From the NCBI RefSeq assembly GCF_042186555.1, contig NC_133328.1, forward strand, positions 62,056,074 to 62,120,073: a DNA stretch of 64,000 nt, given 5' to 3'. Made by a program: the position numbers and the translations under genes. Under the pieces are notes generated by a model that did not search any database, was not told where the DNA came from, and worked only from the letters and a program-made list of their open reading frames with translations. Each line of letters opens with the position of its first letter. Position 1 is the stretch's first letter. Of the stretch, positions 11,616 to 21,399 are shown piece by piece. The DNA comes from Aquarana catesbeiana (Eukaryota; Chordata; Amphibia; Anura; Ranidae).

Positions 11616-14600
11616 GGGGGGGGGGGGGGAGGCATAAATTTTATTTGGGTACAGCATCGCATGACCCGCAATTGTCAGTTAAAGTAACGCAGTGTCGTAT
11701 CCCAAAAATGGCCTGGTCATGAAGGGGGGGGGGGGCTGGGGATCTTCCGGAGCTGAAGTAGGTATTTGTTAGATAACCTGGCATGCCCTGTGGTACCCTA
11801 TATTAACAGCGACACTATAATGTGAGATTAATGGAGGTTGCCATTATTGAATTGTACTTTGAGAAGGCCAGTACCCCAACCTTCGGCCCCTTTCACACAA
11901 CCATTCCGATCAGATCCGCTTGTCAGTTTAAGAGGACCTGATCAATAGGGTCTATTCATCCTTATGGTCCGGTGGGTATAAACAGACTTGTGTCCATTTA
12001 CACCCACCTACCCTCAATCCGAACCCACTAAAAACAAAATGGTAGGGGGATCAGTCTAAGCAGATGAGAGGTAGTCGGTTGTAAATGGACAGCAGTCAGT
12101 TTACTCCTGGCCGCCCATAGAGAAGAATGGGCTTTGCAGAAACTGAAGGACACTTTTCAGCAGGGGATCAGCCGACAGATCCCCTGTTAATCAAGGAATA
12201 TGCCCTTGAGAAAAGGGGCCTACAATTTGAGGCTTTGACATCGCTGTTGTCCGAGTTGCTGACTTGGAATGACCACAGAAATAAGTAGTTCCAACGCTCA
12301 TTTACAGTAGAGGCAAAATGGGAATAAAACTCTTGCACATAAGTATTATAGCCCATCTCAGGTAGTAGCAGTGACCCACTTCACCGGGGGTATTGCTTCA
12401 GGCCTTGCTGCCCTCTAGGACTGGGGGTGTCCTTGACATCTATAAGAAATGGAAAGAGGGTGTACCAGCCTAGTGCATTATCCCACATAAGGTAAAAACT
12501 ACTCACAAGCACAAGATAAAAATTAGCTTAGACTAGACACTCTTGTGTAGCTGGATATTCTTGGAATCAACAGTCTCCAGACCCTATGGGGACCACACAG
12601 GGACCTCTGCTGGCTGACGCATCTCAGAGGATTGTCCTCCAGAGCCTCTGAAGAAGGACAAACCTTGCATGGTCCCCCTACGGTCTGGAGACTTGATTCC
12701 CAGAATATCAAGCTACAGAAGAGTGGCTAGTTTATGCATATTTTTATCTCATGCTTGTGAGTAGTTTTTACCGTTTTTATTTATATAAAAACTTATGTGG
12801 GATAATGCACTAGGCTGGTGTGCCCTCTTTTTCCATTACTCATCTAAAGCAAGTCAGACACAGCCAGGGATATAGAATTTTCAGATGCAAGAAAGATTTA
12901 AAAAATTTTTTGTCCAAAACAGAACAATGAGAATTTCTAAAAAAACAACCAAACATACTACATATTCCTTTTAATTAATGTTATTCACCTGTGGATTATA
13001 CCATGCCTGTGCAGGTAATCTAGAGCCAGGGCCACCTCGGAGGTGTATTTCACAGCCATGTCCTCATCAAAGTAACCATAGATGTGCAGAAGAGACTTCA
13101 CATCTCCACCGATCAGATATTCCATGACCTGACATGACATGAAAAAGACACTGTTATAAATGAAACTGGGACTAGTCAAGGCATAATGTGGCTTATTTAT
13201 CAATGTCACCCATAGAACTCAAGGATCTCTTCCATTCACACCACTGTAAAGCAACATAAGTAAAAACATGAATTGTGGTGTGCTGCGTCCTGGTCATTGT
13301 GTGGCCCCTATGTTATAAAGGTTTAGCCCAGGATTGAATGTGCCAAGGACACATGCACAATGTTCAATGCTATGAAAATGATATAGATGGCTTTTTTTCC
13401 CCCATTCTTAATAAAGAGGAACTTCAGGGTTGTGTGTTTTTTTTTTTAATGTCAGCGTGTACAAATACTGTAGCTGCTGACTTACCAGTGCCTGAGGTAC
13501 AGCATAGTCTTCCGGCAGCCAGTTCCTCTTACCACTGCAGGTGCCCGGCACCGCCATCCTGGATAGTGGAGTCGGCTGTGGATTCCTGAGGAATCACAGC
13601 TGGCTCCCTGCACGTGCGGTGCTCTGAATGGTCCTGCAGCCTCTGGGGACATGTGATGTCTCCTAGGAGGCGAGGGACAGGGCAAGCATCCTTCTCCCCT
13701 AGGTCAGGATTGCAGAAGTAGGAGTAGATACAGGAAAAAAAAAAAAGAAAAAAAAACAAAAAACACAACATATAGAACATTAATAAAATGTAAATCAGTG
13801 ACAGAAATAAAAGTCCACGTGAATAACAGTGGCGGCTAGTAGTCTGCCGGGGGTCTCGCGGTCGGTCATCCAGCACTTACCCCATCTAGGAGGACAGCTC
13901 TGCGATGGTTGGGCATCTCCTTCTCCTCCTCTCCATCACAGCAGCTTCTGCCGTGCATCTCCTCCTTCATAGGCATCCAATAGGATCGCCTGTCCTTTCA
14001 GCCAGACGGGTTCTCATGACACGCTTCCCGATTGGCTGGGAGGAGGATCAGTGTGAGAATAGCGAATATTCATTCGCTATTGTCACAAAACTGGGTGGGC
14101 TCAGAGCGCAGAGCTCTACGCCCCAAACCTACCCTTTTTTGAAGCCTATAAGAGCCTCTGGCTCTAATCATGTGCAAACCCCCCCCATTGGAATCCATGC
14201 ATCCAGTTCCCCCGAATGTAGATTAGGTGGCTGGACACATGGATGGGGGTGGGGGGCCATCACCCGTGCACCCCTAATGGACGGGCCGCCACTGGTGAAT
14301 AGGTAAAATGAAAATAAAACTCTTCATTAAAAGTTTGTTCCAAGCAATCCAAAACCAGCAGCAATCTCTGTAGTGTGCAACCTCCACCTCTAATGTAGGG
14401 GAGCGCTTGCCGGATATTGTGGACCTTCTATCTCTAAAAAGGTCACATTTCCTATAGGAGCAGATCAATACTAACATCTGAAGGACCCCTCTGCTGACTT
14501 TGATCATTGCCTATGTGACCTTTCTAGAGATAGAAGGTCCACAATATACGGTAAGCGCTTTCTACATTAGAGGTGGAGGTTCCACACTACAGGAGGTAGT

Positions 14601-17600
14601 GGTTGGTGCTTGGAACAAACTTTTAATGAAGAGTTTTTAAATTTGCTTTACTTATTCACGTGGTATTTATATCTGTCACCGATTTACATTAAATAATGTT
14701 CTATACGGTATCAGTGCAGCTCTGATTTTATAATATTGTATCTACTATGTTTATATCACATGGTTCAGTTGCTGCTCAGGGAGAGGTTTTAAACAACTGT
14801 TTTGGCATTAGCGGTTTCTGCACATTTATAGACTGCACAGCTATTGCCTGGGAATTTCTGGCTTTCCTGCCTTATTGAGCTGCTTCTTATCCCACGTACA
14901 CAGCGCACCCCTGAACCCTGCACTCTGTATGTGAAGAGGCCAGTAAACGTGTAATTTACTGGCCCCTTCCTTTTCTGAATGAACACAGTTGTGTTTACTA
15001 TGCTTTAGTTTGTGAATAAACAGGAAGCCGCTCAGCAGAGAGGACTTCTCATTCATTCACATTCACTGCATTCCAGTGCAGCTGAGGCTGCAGAGAAAGG
15101 GACTGGGGAATCTGGCCCGAGTCCCTTTTTGTGTCCCAAAAATCAGACATCAGGGGTCTGTTTAGGCATTTTTGGCAGTTTGGCATCTTTGCCCTGGGCA
15201 TCTGAACTTGCCCCAGGTGAAAGAATGTCTAGCTTCATCACTGCTGAGAACATCAGTCTATTGGACGGTGTAGGCTCAAGCTGCTGGAAGAGGAGGAGCA
15301 TTGCTTGCCGCTGTAGATTTCTGCCAAATCAGAATGTGCGGATGGACAGGAAACTCGAATGTGCACACAGAGGTGACTCCATGGGATCCTACAAGGGCAT
15401 AGAGCCCCCCTAAAGCAGAAACTGGGAGACCTTTCTTTTTAAAAAGCAGAAACAAGGTTTAAAAGAAAAAACACAAACAAACCTGGTAACACTTCAAAAC
15501 ACAACACTGTTTTACGCGATCAGTTCAATGATTGGGCCGTTCACAGCAGAGAAATAAATTCTCAACCCGACAACAATAAAGCATTTGCAGTTGATCAGCG
15601 TGACAGCAATTGTGTGCAGGATGAGGAAAATGTTAGAGCTTTCCCTATAACATGTCAGCCAGCATGTGGACTGAATGAAGTCTGATGTGTTGGAGCTCAG
15701 ACAGAACTTACCAGATAGATGTTGTTGGCTGACTGAAGAGAGTAGTACAAATGGACAATAAAAGGACTTTTGCTCAGAGCGAGAGCATCCCTTTCCGCTT
15801 GGATCTGATGAACCATATTCTTATTAATCATGTCTGCCTTCTTCACCACCTAAAAGGAAATATAGCAACAGGATTTAAACCAACAATATATAGGATTATA
15901 CCATGCTGAAAGAAGCAAAACACTGTTAGTGGATACATTTGCAGTAGAGCTTATGTTTTGTTGAAACTAAAAACAGACTTACTGGCAGGATCACCAGGTG
16001 AGAATAAAAAAAAAAAAAAAAAAAAAAACTTTTAAGAGCGAGCAGCGATACTTGTCCTCAAGTACTTGCTGATACCAATTACTGATACAGTGCAGTGTGA
16101 TCTGAACCCATACAAAATGAATGGGCTCAAACGCACTGCAAAGATTCTTATCCGAATCACATGCAGTTTCCCCACACTGCTCATGTGTGAACCCAGGCTT
16201 GTCATAGTGACATCAGGAGCAGTGCGATAAACTGCATGTAATTCAGACATGAATCACACCGCATTTCAAATTAATTTTGAATGGGCTCTAATCGCACCGC
16301 AAAGCTATCGGAGCATTTGCAAAAGTATGAGTACTTGTGCAAATGCTTAGTATCGGTGCAGCCCTAAAAGGAAGGATTAATAAGGAAATGAATGTAGCCA
16401 TCACATTTTATGCCACGTACACACGAGCGGATTTCTCGTCAGAAAAAGATATGACGGCTTTTCCAACGGGATTCCGCTCAAGTTTGCCTTGCATGCACAC
16501 GGTCACGCAAAAGTTCATTGAAATTACAACAGTCAAGAACGCGGCGGCGTACAAACACTACGACAAGCTGAGAAAATGAAGTTCGCTGCTTCCGAGCATA
16601 CGTCGAATTGTTTTCGAGCATGCGTAGGGATTTTGCGTGTCGGAATTGCCACAGACGATCACATTTTCGGACAGGAACTTTTCCCCCACCGAAAAGTTGA
16701 GAATGTGCTCTCAATCTTTTACTGGCTGGAAATCGGCCTGCAAAAGTCCGATGGAGCATACACAGTCGCATTTTCTGACGAAAAACTCTCAATGGTCTTT
16801 TGCGGGCCGAAATTCCGATCGTGTGTACGCGGCATAAGGCCCCTTTCACACGGGCTTGTCCGTTTGACGGACCATGCTTGCTCAGCGGGGGATAAATCCG
16901 TTGATCCCCACCGAGCAGGCGGATGACAGGTCCATCTCCGCTCACTGTGCTGAGACAGACCTGTCAGAGTCCCGCTCTCCTCTATGGGGAGAAAAAAATA
17001 AAAACAGATCTGCCTGTCCGTTTTCATCCGATTTGCCAGAGGGATGGAAAATAGGACCACCATCAGGTCTGGATTTGGCTGACATGATGAGATCAGGTAG
17101 AAGCTGGCGTCAGTGGACATGTCACCGCTGACATCCGCCACTCCATAGGGGAGACTGGAGGGCCGATCAGGTCCACCTGAAACTGACAGGTGGACCTGAT
17201 TGGAAAGCCCGTGGGACAGGGGCCTAAGAATTAGTAAGCTACAATAGAAGAAATCTTTCCTTTTGTGTATTAAAAAATATATGGTAAAGTTTTGTTCAGC
17301 TTGCAGGAATGTTTTGGACAATCGTAATCAAGGTTTTATAAATAGATACCAACCCAAAATATTTTTTTCCAGGAGGGAGGGAGGGTACCTTCCACAAAAA
17401 AGGGGGCAACATAACATGGAATATTCCATATTAGCAGGTGAGTAAACAGGACAGCTCAGCAATATTGGAGATTGCACCTTGGACAGCCAAGAAATCTCTG
17501 CACAAACATTCTGCTTGGATAACCCAAACACTCATGTTTATGATCGAGGTGCACCAAACACAAGCATGTTGCAATGCACTTCCAATGTGCATTGGCATGC

Positions 17601-20145
17601 AATGAATAACGGCAGCCTGTAACGTCATATGGCATACTCTGGTGTGATTAAACCCTACAAACCCCCCTCTGATCCCCATCATTCAACTCCCACCACCCTG
17701 CTCACTGGATCCCTTTTCCTCCACAGGGGGTTCAGCGCACGCTGGCACAGCACATTTCCTATGTCTAAGTTAACACTTAACATTTGAAGCCCATTTCATG
17801 TTTGCAACATGTGAAGCAAAAAGAATGCACTTTTATCGCACTTTAACAGCCAGCCTCCCCCAATGCACCGTTTCTGGCACCCCACCCCGTGTACCCCCCA
17901 TGTAGTGCCTTGCCTTGTGCTGCAGCGCACCTCCATCAATCAGGGGCATTGGGGTTCAGTTTTGTATGAATGCCTTCTTAACACAGTTTGCTGCAATGCA
18001 TTCAGAGTGACATCCCATCACTTGTGTGGTGACGTCTCAGGGCTGCTCCACACTATTAAAAGCGTGCATGTTTTTGCTCATTCTCACTCAGTGCATTTTG
18101 CACAGCCTATTCATTTCAACGGGTGGCCAAATGCCCAAAAAGTACTGCAGACTTTTTGAAAATCACGCTGTGCCAAACGGCATGGTCCTGCGGTACCATT
18201 TGTTTTAGTGGCCACTAACACACCTGTTTTTGCTAGAGGCATTGGGGGTGCCATTAAGAATTATGTGTATGTCTGCTGAGGGCAGCGTATTCCATGCAAT
18301 GCAAGCAAGTGAACCAGCCCTTGCTAGGCCACATCAGAGTGTGCTGACTACAATGCTGCATTCATGATTTATTGGTCGATTGTGGTGCATTAGGCAACCG
18401 ATTCAAATGAATGGTCTGTCACCATGCAACGTGTGTGTTAATGTGGTGCAGCAGACAAGGCTGGCGTGAATGAGCCCCAAGGAGATGGACCCTGCTGCAG
18501 TCATACCCCCAATCCCTGCTCCTTCACCATCTCTGAACACAAAGCCAGGCATGCTGGGATGTGTAGATCACTGGTAATCCAATTATCCTATGAATGACCA
18601 TATACTATACAATCTCCTTTAAATCTACTAACAACTAGGTCATGCTCAGTGACTGTACAATCAGATTGCATAGAGCGTAGGGCCAGCCTATCACAGCCTA
18701 TGCGCATATAGTGTAGGGTCAGCCTATCACAGCCTATACGCATTTGGCAACCCATTGAAATAGGCTGTGCAAAATACACAGAGTAGGAACGAGCAAAAAT
18801 GTGCACGCTTTTTATAGTGTAGAGCAGCCCTTCACTACACAGAAGTGATGGGATGTCGCTCTTAATGCATTGCAGCAAAGCGTGTTAGAAGGCATTCATT
18901 GAAAACTGAACCCCAATGCTCCTGGCTGATGGAGGTGCCCATCGCAGGCGGCGGACGGTCAGCCCATCGCAGGCGGCGGACGGTCAGCCCATCGCAGGCG
19001 GCGGACGGTCAGCCCATCGCAGGCGGCGGACGGTCAGCCCATCGCAGGCGGCGGACGGTCAGCCCATCGCAGGCGGCGGACGGTCAGCCCATCGCAGGCG
19101 GCGGACGGTCAGCCCATCGCAGGCGGCGGACGCAGCGTAGGGTCAGCCCATCGCAGGCGGCGGACGCAGCGTAGGGTCAGCCCATCGCAGGCGGCGGACG
19201 CAGCGTAGGGTCAGCCCATCGCAGGCGGCGGATGCAGCGTAGGGTCAGCCCATCGCAGGCGGCGGACGCAGCGTAGGGTCAGCCCATCGCAGGCGGCGGA
19301 CGCAGCGTAGGGTCAGCCCATCGCAGGCGGCGGACGCAGCGTAGGGTCAGCCCATCGCAGGCGGCGGACGCAGCGTAGGGTCAGCCCATCGCAGGCGGCG
19401 GACGCAGCGTAGGGTCAGCCCATCGCAGGCGGCGGACGCAGCGTAGGGTCAGCCCATCGCAGGCGGCGGACGCAGCGTAGGGTCAGCCCATCGCAGGCGG
19501 CGGATATAGCGTAGGGTCAGCCTATCGCAGGCGGTGGAAATAGTGTAGGGTCAGCCTATCGCAGGCAGTGGATATAGTGTAGGGTCAGCCTATCGCAGGC
19601 GGTGGAAATAGTGTAGGGTCAGCCTATGGCAGGCGGTGGATATAGTGTAGGGTCAGCCTATGGCAGGCGGTGGATATAGTGTAGGGTCAGCCTATCGCAG
19701 GCGGCGGACGCAGCGTAGGGTCAGCCCATCGCAGGCGGCGGACGCAGCGTAGGGTCAGCCCATCGCAGGCGGTGGATATAGTGTAGGGTCAGCCTATGGC
19801 AGGCGGTGGATATAGTGTAGGGTCAGCCTATTGCAGGCAGTGGATATAGTGTAGGGTCAGCCTATCGCAAGCGGTGGAAATAGTGTAGGGTCAGCCTATC
19901 GCAGGCAGTGGATATAGTGTACTCAGCCTATCACAGACAGTGTACAGGTCTGCAGCCTCCGGACCCACCTTGACAGCGAACAGCCTGTTGTTGTTCTTCC
20001 TGCGGGCCAGATACACCTTCCCAAAGGCGCCCCGGCTGATGGGCTTCACTATGTTGAAATCCTCAATGGAAGGCGGCTGCGGCACAGTGAACCTCTTGTC
20101 CCCACACAGGGACGAGTCCCCCGTGTCCGCCTCCCCGACCCCCAT
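5794..20145 (-). CDS. mastl: MASTL (Greatwall) mitotic kinase, first five coding exons (gene continues left of window)
   Basis: Coding exons on the minus strand, in gene order: 19969-20145, 15712-15849, 12989-13128, 8462-8550, 5794-5900. They total 651 nt, 217 codons, one uninterrupted frame, all with GT donors and AG acceptors. The product is the N-terminal half of a split AGC-type kinase: glycine loop GAFGKV (39-44), catalytic Lys59 in FAVK, helix-C Glu78, HRDLKPDN (151-158), DFG (171-173), then the start of the long non-conserved middle region with ILTTPSMAKP (188-197) and RTPGQVLSL (203-211). Known for the family: MASTL phosphorylates ENSA and ARPP19, which then inhibit PP2A-B55 and permit mitotic entry. 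The large middle exon and the C-lobe are not in the window. Identity is very secure from MEYLIGGDVKSLLHIYGYF and the insert sequence. Confidence 0.96.
5902..6519. other. MASTL intron 4, part
   Basis: A-rich tracts around 5937-5970 and a degenerate repeat at about 6150-6480 rich in 'tgcattttta' and 'gaatgggctc'-like words, related to repeat 16030-16365. No exon or ORF seen. Confidence 0.35.
6520..7020 (+). mobile_element. Tc1/mariner transposon fragment (transposase N-terminal region)
   Basis: The frame around 6840-6950 reads GRQRKVAATTARGIVRDTKK followed by NPEG, the DNA-binding linker typical of Tc1-like transposases; farther on, AHNM-type remnants of the ST(I)RRYL motif follow an A tract. 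The left edge shares the usual 'tacagttgtgatcaaaagtt' Tc1 terminal sequence. Frame-broken and incomplete. Confidence 0.65.
7170..7475. repeat. Degenerate ~28-bp tandem repeat split by a MITE
   Basis: Variants of 'gcagagttcaggggtgtgct' plus 'atgcacaga' recur at 7185-7280 and resume at 7430-7470. The interruption is the inverted-repeat element 7281-7426. Confidence 0.5.
7281..7426. mobile_element. MITE, TTAAAG-type termini
   Basis: Left end ttaaagtggttgtaaaggc; the reverse complement of the right end is ttaaagagattgtaaaggc (16 of 19 match). Same termini as the element at 60347-60847. Confidence 0.6.
7476..8461. other. MASTL intron 4, remainder
   Basis: No conserved coding sequence recognised. 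C-rich 7490-7570; three overlapping short frames there are artefacts of low complexity. Confidence 0.35.
8462..8550 (-). CDS. mastl: MASTL coding exon 4 (residues 152-181)
   Basis: 89 nt, acceptor ctcacacag, donor gtaaga. It encodes RDLKPDNMLISNKGHIKLTD, then FGLSKVSLKR: the catalytic loop, magnesium-binding DFG and the beginning of the segment leading to the long insert. Confidence 0.96.
8930..9550. repeat. ~41-bp C/T-rich minisatellite inside the hAT element
   Basis: About 15 units of the form ctgtcccc(c)tccgttcctctctccttccctgtgtctctccg, some missing one C or an internal block (ccgttctgctgtgtctctccg). One strand is nearly pure pyrimidine. Reading frames of 170-280 codons on both strands here come only from the repetition. 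Confidence 0.85.
9563..9600. repeat. 38-bp perfect palindrome
   Basis: tgtgaatggacagagtcag is followed immediately by its exact reverse complement with no spacer, centred between 9581 and 9582. It lies at the edge of the minisatellite. Confidence 0.9.
10788..11046 (+). mobile_element. Truncated LINE 3' end inserted in the MITE
   Basis: Near-identical 13-bp flanks aaaacacctgggg (10775-10787) and aaaacatctgggg (11047-11059) look like a target duplication. The insert ends in cttaataaaaataattgaaa, a form common at LINE 3' ends, and carries an (AT)n array. Confidence 0.55.
10889..10978. repeat. (AT)n microsatellite, ~44 units
   Basis: Uninterrupted alternating AT for about 90 bp. Frames reading YIYIYI are artefacts. 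Confidence 0.95.
11885..12221. mobile_element. MITE, GGCCCCTTTCACAC family
   Basis: Left ggcccctttcacaca, right aaaaggggcc as an inverted counterpart. Same terminal family as 16837-17225 and 35346-35739, more decayed. Confidence 0.45.
12447..12838. mobile_element. Foldback element with ~150-bp arms
   Basis: Left arm from 12447 (aatggaaagagggtgtacca, cattatcccacataag, agtctccagaccc) is the reverse complement, with some mismatches, of 12690-12838 (gtctggagact, cttatgtgggataatgcact, ccctctttttccatt). The loop is about 90 bp. It ends 150 bp from MASTL exon 3. Confidence 0.75.
12989..13128 (-). CDS. mastl: MASTL coding exon 3 (residues 106-151)
   Basis: 140 nt, acceptor catgtcag, donor gtgaat. 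It encodes the hinge and catalytic-loop entry, VMEYLIGGDVKSLLH... to HRHGIIH, with the Arg of the HRD motif split over the next intron (phase 2). Confidence 0.96.
13768..14707. mobile_element. Foldback element split by a nested hAT MITE
   Basis: Arms: 13768-13826 plus 14303-14455 against 14510-14707. Matches include aaaactcttcattaaaagtttgttcc with aacaaacttttaatgaagag, and agatagaaggtccacaata in the inner part. Removing 13827-14302 restores a continuous left arm. Confidence 0.75.
13827..14294. mobile_element. hAT MITE inserted in the foldback arm
   Basis: Termini CAGTGGCGGC and, inverted at the right, CAGTGGCGGC. 8-bp duplication gtgaataa (13819-13826) and gtgaatag (14295-14302). No transposase ORF. 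Confidence 0.8.
14830..15420. repeat. Dispersed repeat shared with the hAT interior
   Basis: The segment around 15060-15160 (cagtgcagctgaggctgcag, aaagggactggggaatct) repeats 9680-9760 of the hAT element almost word for word. No coding evidence. Confidence 0.5.
15712..15849 (-). CDS. mastl: MASTL coding exon 2 (residues 60-105)
   Basis: 138 nt, phase 0 at both ends, acceptor ...ccttttag and donor gtaagt. It encodes VVKKADMINKNMVHQIQAER..., containing helix C with its conserved Glu78, and ends in SLQSANNIYL before the hinge. It is too open-ended to appear as a Met-started ORF, but matches the vertebrate MASTL kinase N-lobe almost residue for residue. Confidence 0.95.
16030..16366. mobile_element. 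Truncated relative of the hAT-like 'tatcgg' element
   Basis: The right end 'cttagtatcggtgcagccctaaa' and internal 'gagtacttg', 'gcatttgcaaaagta' resemble the ends of 8703-10099; the left end is missing. A 27-bp A tract lies just before it. Confidence 0.4.
16408..16837. mobile_element. MITE, TTATGCC(A/G)CGTACACACGA termini
   Basis: 24-bp terminal inverted repeats, 22 of 24 matching: ttatgccacgtacacacgag at left, and ttatgccgcgtacacacgat as the right end inverted. No transposase. Confidence 0.75.
16837..17225. mobile_element. MITE, AGGCCCCTTTCACACGGGC termini
   Basis: 21-bp terminal inverted repeats, 19 of 21 matching. It abuts the previous MITE, sharing base 16837. Same family as 35346-35739. 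Confidence 0.7.
17226..17921. other. MASTL intron 1, no recognised element
   Basis: Mixed sequence with a gggaggg tract near 17372 and several 'tgcaatgca' words. No exon signals. Confidence 0.3.
17922..18945. repeat. Large inverted repeat, ~200-bp arms
   Basis: 17922-18130 pairs with 18748-18945: 'cacctccatcaatcagg', 'gcattggggttcagtttt' and 'gcctattcatttcaacgggt' recur inverted on the right. The spacer holds early copies (18680-18745) of the unit expanded in the adjacent minisatellite. Confidence 0.7.
18935..19940. repeat. GC-rich minisatellite, 25- and 34-bp units, beside MASTL exon 1
   Basis: About 31 units. First block: 25-bp units (ggtcagcccatcgcaggcgg plus cggac). Then 34-bp units that add gcagcgtag. 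Then diverged units with 'tatagtgtag' and 'gcctatcg'. It ends 30 bp from the exon 1 splice donor. Long frames across it are repeat artefacts. Confidence 0.95.
19969..20145 (-). CDS. mastl: MASTL coding exon 1 (residues 1-59)
   Basis: Starts at ATG 20145 and ends in ...AVK before the donor gtgggt. It carries a short acidic leader (MGVGEADTGD), then VPQPPSIEDFNIVKPISRGA and the glycine-rich loop, and stops exactly on catalytic Lys59. The ATG is chosen because it is the first in-frame Met and gives a leader of vertebrate MASTL length. The downstream intron begins 30 bp before a long GC-rich minisatellite. Confidence 0.95.
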
Positions 20146-20300
20146 CCTGCCCCGAACTCCCTGTCTGTCCGCACTCCGCCACTCCAGTTTAAATTCAAGT
20201 CACACCTCTGTGCGGCGTCATTCGCTATTCCCACCAATGGGGTGTGTTTCACAGGACAGGACATGACGGCAGGATGCAGAGAGATTATTCGTGGAAGCAT
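20146..20300 (-). promoter_or_regulatory. MASTL proximal promoter with CCAAT box and CHR-like elements
   Basis: Seen on the minus strand: CTTGAATTTAAA at 20188-20199, which contains two six-base sequences (CTTGAA and TTTAAA) known as functional variants of the cell-cycle gene homology region. A CCAAT sequence lies at 20234-20238 on the plus strand. NF-Y plus CHR is the typical layout of G2/M genes, and MASTL is one. The transcription start is not known, so the sites could lie in the 5' UTR. Confidence 0.4.
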
Positions 20301-20550
20301 CTGAAGCCACGCCTACTGAGCCGCTCCTACTGCGGCCATCTTGGTCCTGGGCAAAACATGCTTGTGCATGTTTGTGAGAGCAGGAGAACAAAGTTATACT
20401 TCCAAAGCTCTGTATTTGTTTTTACACAGTATAGGTTAAAATGTTGAGCTTGCAAGAAAAACTCAAGAATAACTCTGTGTGTATATATATTATTATTTTT
20501 TTCAATATGAAAGTACAGTAAGTGCGGTGGCTGCAATCGTTTTCTTTTTT

Positions 20551-20700
20551 AACCACTTCAGTACCTGACACTTATACCCCCTTCCTGCCCTGACCAATTT
20601 TCAGCTTTCAGCGCTCTCACACTTTGGATGACAATTACTCAGTCATGCAACATTGTACCCAAACAAAATTCTTATTTTTTTCACACAAATAGAGTTTTCT
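20551..20700 (+). mobile_element. Left-end fragment of the TTAA-flanked repeat family
   Basis: Starts TTAACCACTTCAGTACCTG and reads 'gtacccaaacaaaattctta', 'cacaaatagagttttctt' as in 57633-57750; cut off by the foldback that follows. Confidence 0.55.
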
Positions 20701-20701
20701 T

Positions 20702-20854
20702 TACAGTACTTAGAACTCCGTATGAATGTTTAGATGTTACATTTTTTAAAAGCAGCGGCAAGCCTGCGGATCTCACTGGTTTGCTAATCTGACAGAAGTT
20801 TGCTGCTTTAAAAATTCAACATCTAAACATTCATACAGAGTTCTAAGTACTGTA
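20702..20854. mobile_element. Foldback MITE in the MASTL-YME1L1 intergenic region
   Basis: tacagtacttagaactccgt...catctaaac at left is the reverse complement (one or two mismatches) of the right arm ending ttctaagtactgta. Arms about 37 bp. Confidence 0.75.
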
Positions 20855-20944
20855 TTTCACTATATAGACTCACTTTACTGTTAAACATAAGTGTAAAATG
20901 CAAAACTCCAGTGGATGTAACAAGATGTCCACTTTCCCCCTGTA

Positions 20945-21290
20945 GTGTCACATATGGCGACCCATCACATTTGGCTACCCGCTGGACTGCGCATGCGTGA
21001 CGCTGCCATATGCTTTCCAAAACAGTGGCGATATGCGCTTGCGCATAATTTTGTGGCCACACCCCTGAGTCCAGGTTCAAGCCCCACCATCCAAGTGGAC
21101 ATAGAGTTAGATTATAATTATGCTGAGCGAAGCGAGGCCTTGCCCGAAGCGTGACGAGCGAAGTGAGCCCGCGAGGGGCCCTGTGGCAAAGTGGTCTTAC
21201 AACAGTGGTGGAACATATATGGCGGCATCGCGCAAGCGCACTCCAGCGGGTAGCAAAATGCGATGGGCAGCCAAATGTGACTGACACCCC
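20945..21290. mobile_element. Foldback element in the intergenic region
   Basis: 20967-21018 (tcacatttggctacccgctg, gcgcatgcgtgacgctgcca) pairs inverted with 21211-21283 (ggcggcatcgcgcaagcgca, ccagcgggtagc, ccaaatgtga). The centre holds 'gagcgaagcgagg'-like words. Confidence 0.65.
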
Positions 21291-21399
21291 TTCTCAGTGT
21301 GTCCTTACTATGGAGGAGTGCGGGGTGTAGCAAGATGGTGGCAACGGAACGTCACTTCCGTTACACACTCTGACGGGTCGCCAAATCTGACGAAACAAC

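Larger units (their letters stand above)
10390..11760 (-). mobile_element. Copy of the TTAA-flanked repeat family, split by nested insertions
   Basis: The flanks 10390-10672 and 11089-11760 together match the body of the family seen at 56600-57423 and 63567-64000 (shared words such as 'ttaaccctttgatc', 'gttaaccccttcc', 'gtcgctgatcaccgccatta'). A hAT MITE sits between. Long A and G homopolymers occur at 11577-11630. Confidence 0.6.

Noticed and set aside
15012..15413. 133-codon ORF
   Set aside because: Falls in a dispersed repeat shared with the hAT interior; no conserved domain.
18899..19174. Frame encoding Ala/Gly/Arg repeats in the MASTL minisatellite
   Set aside because: Repeat artefact in an intron; the period is not kept in frame across the array.
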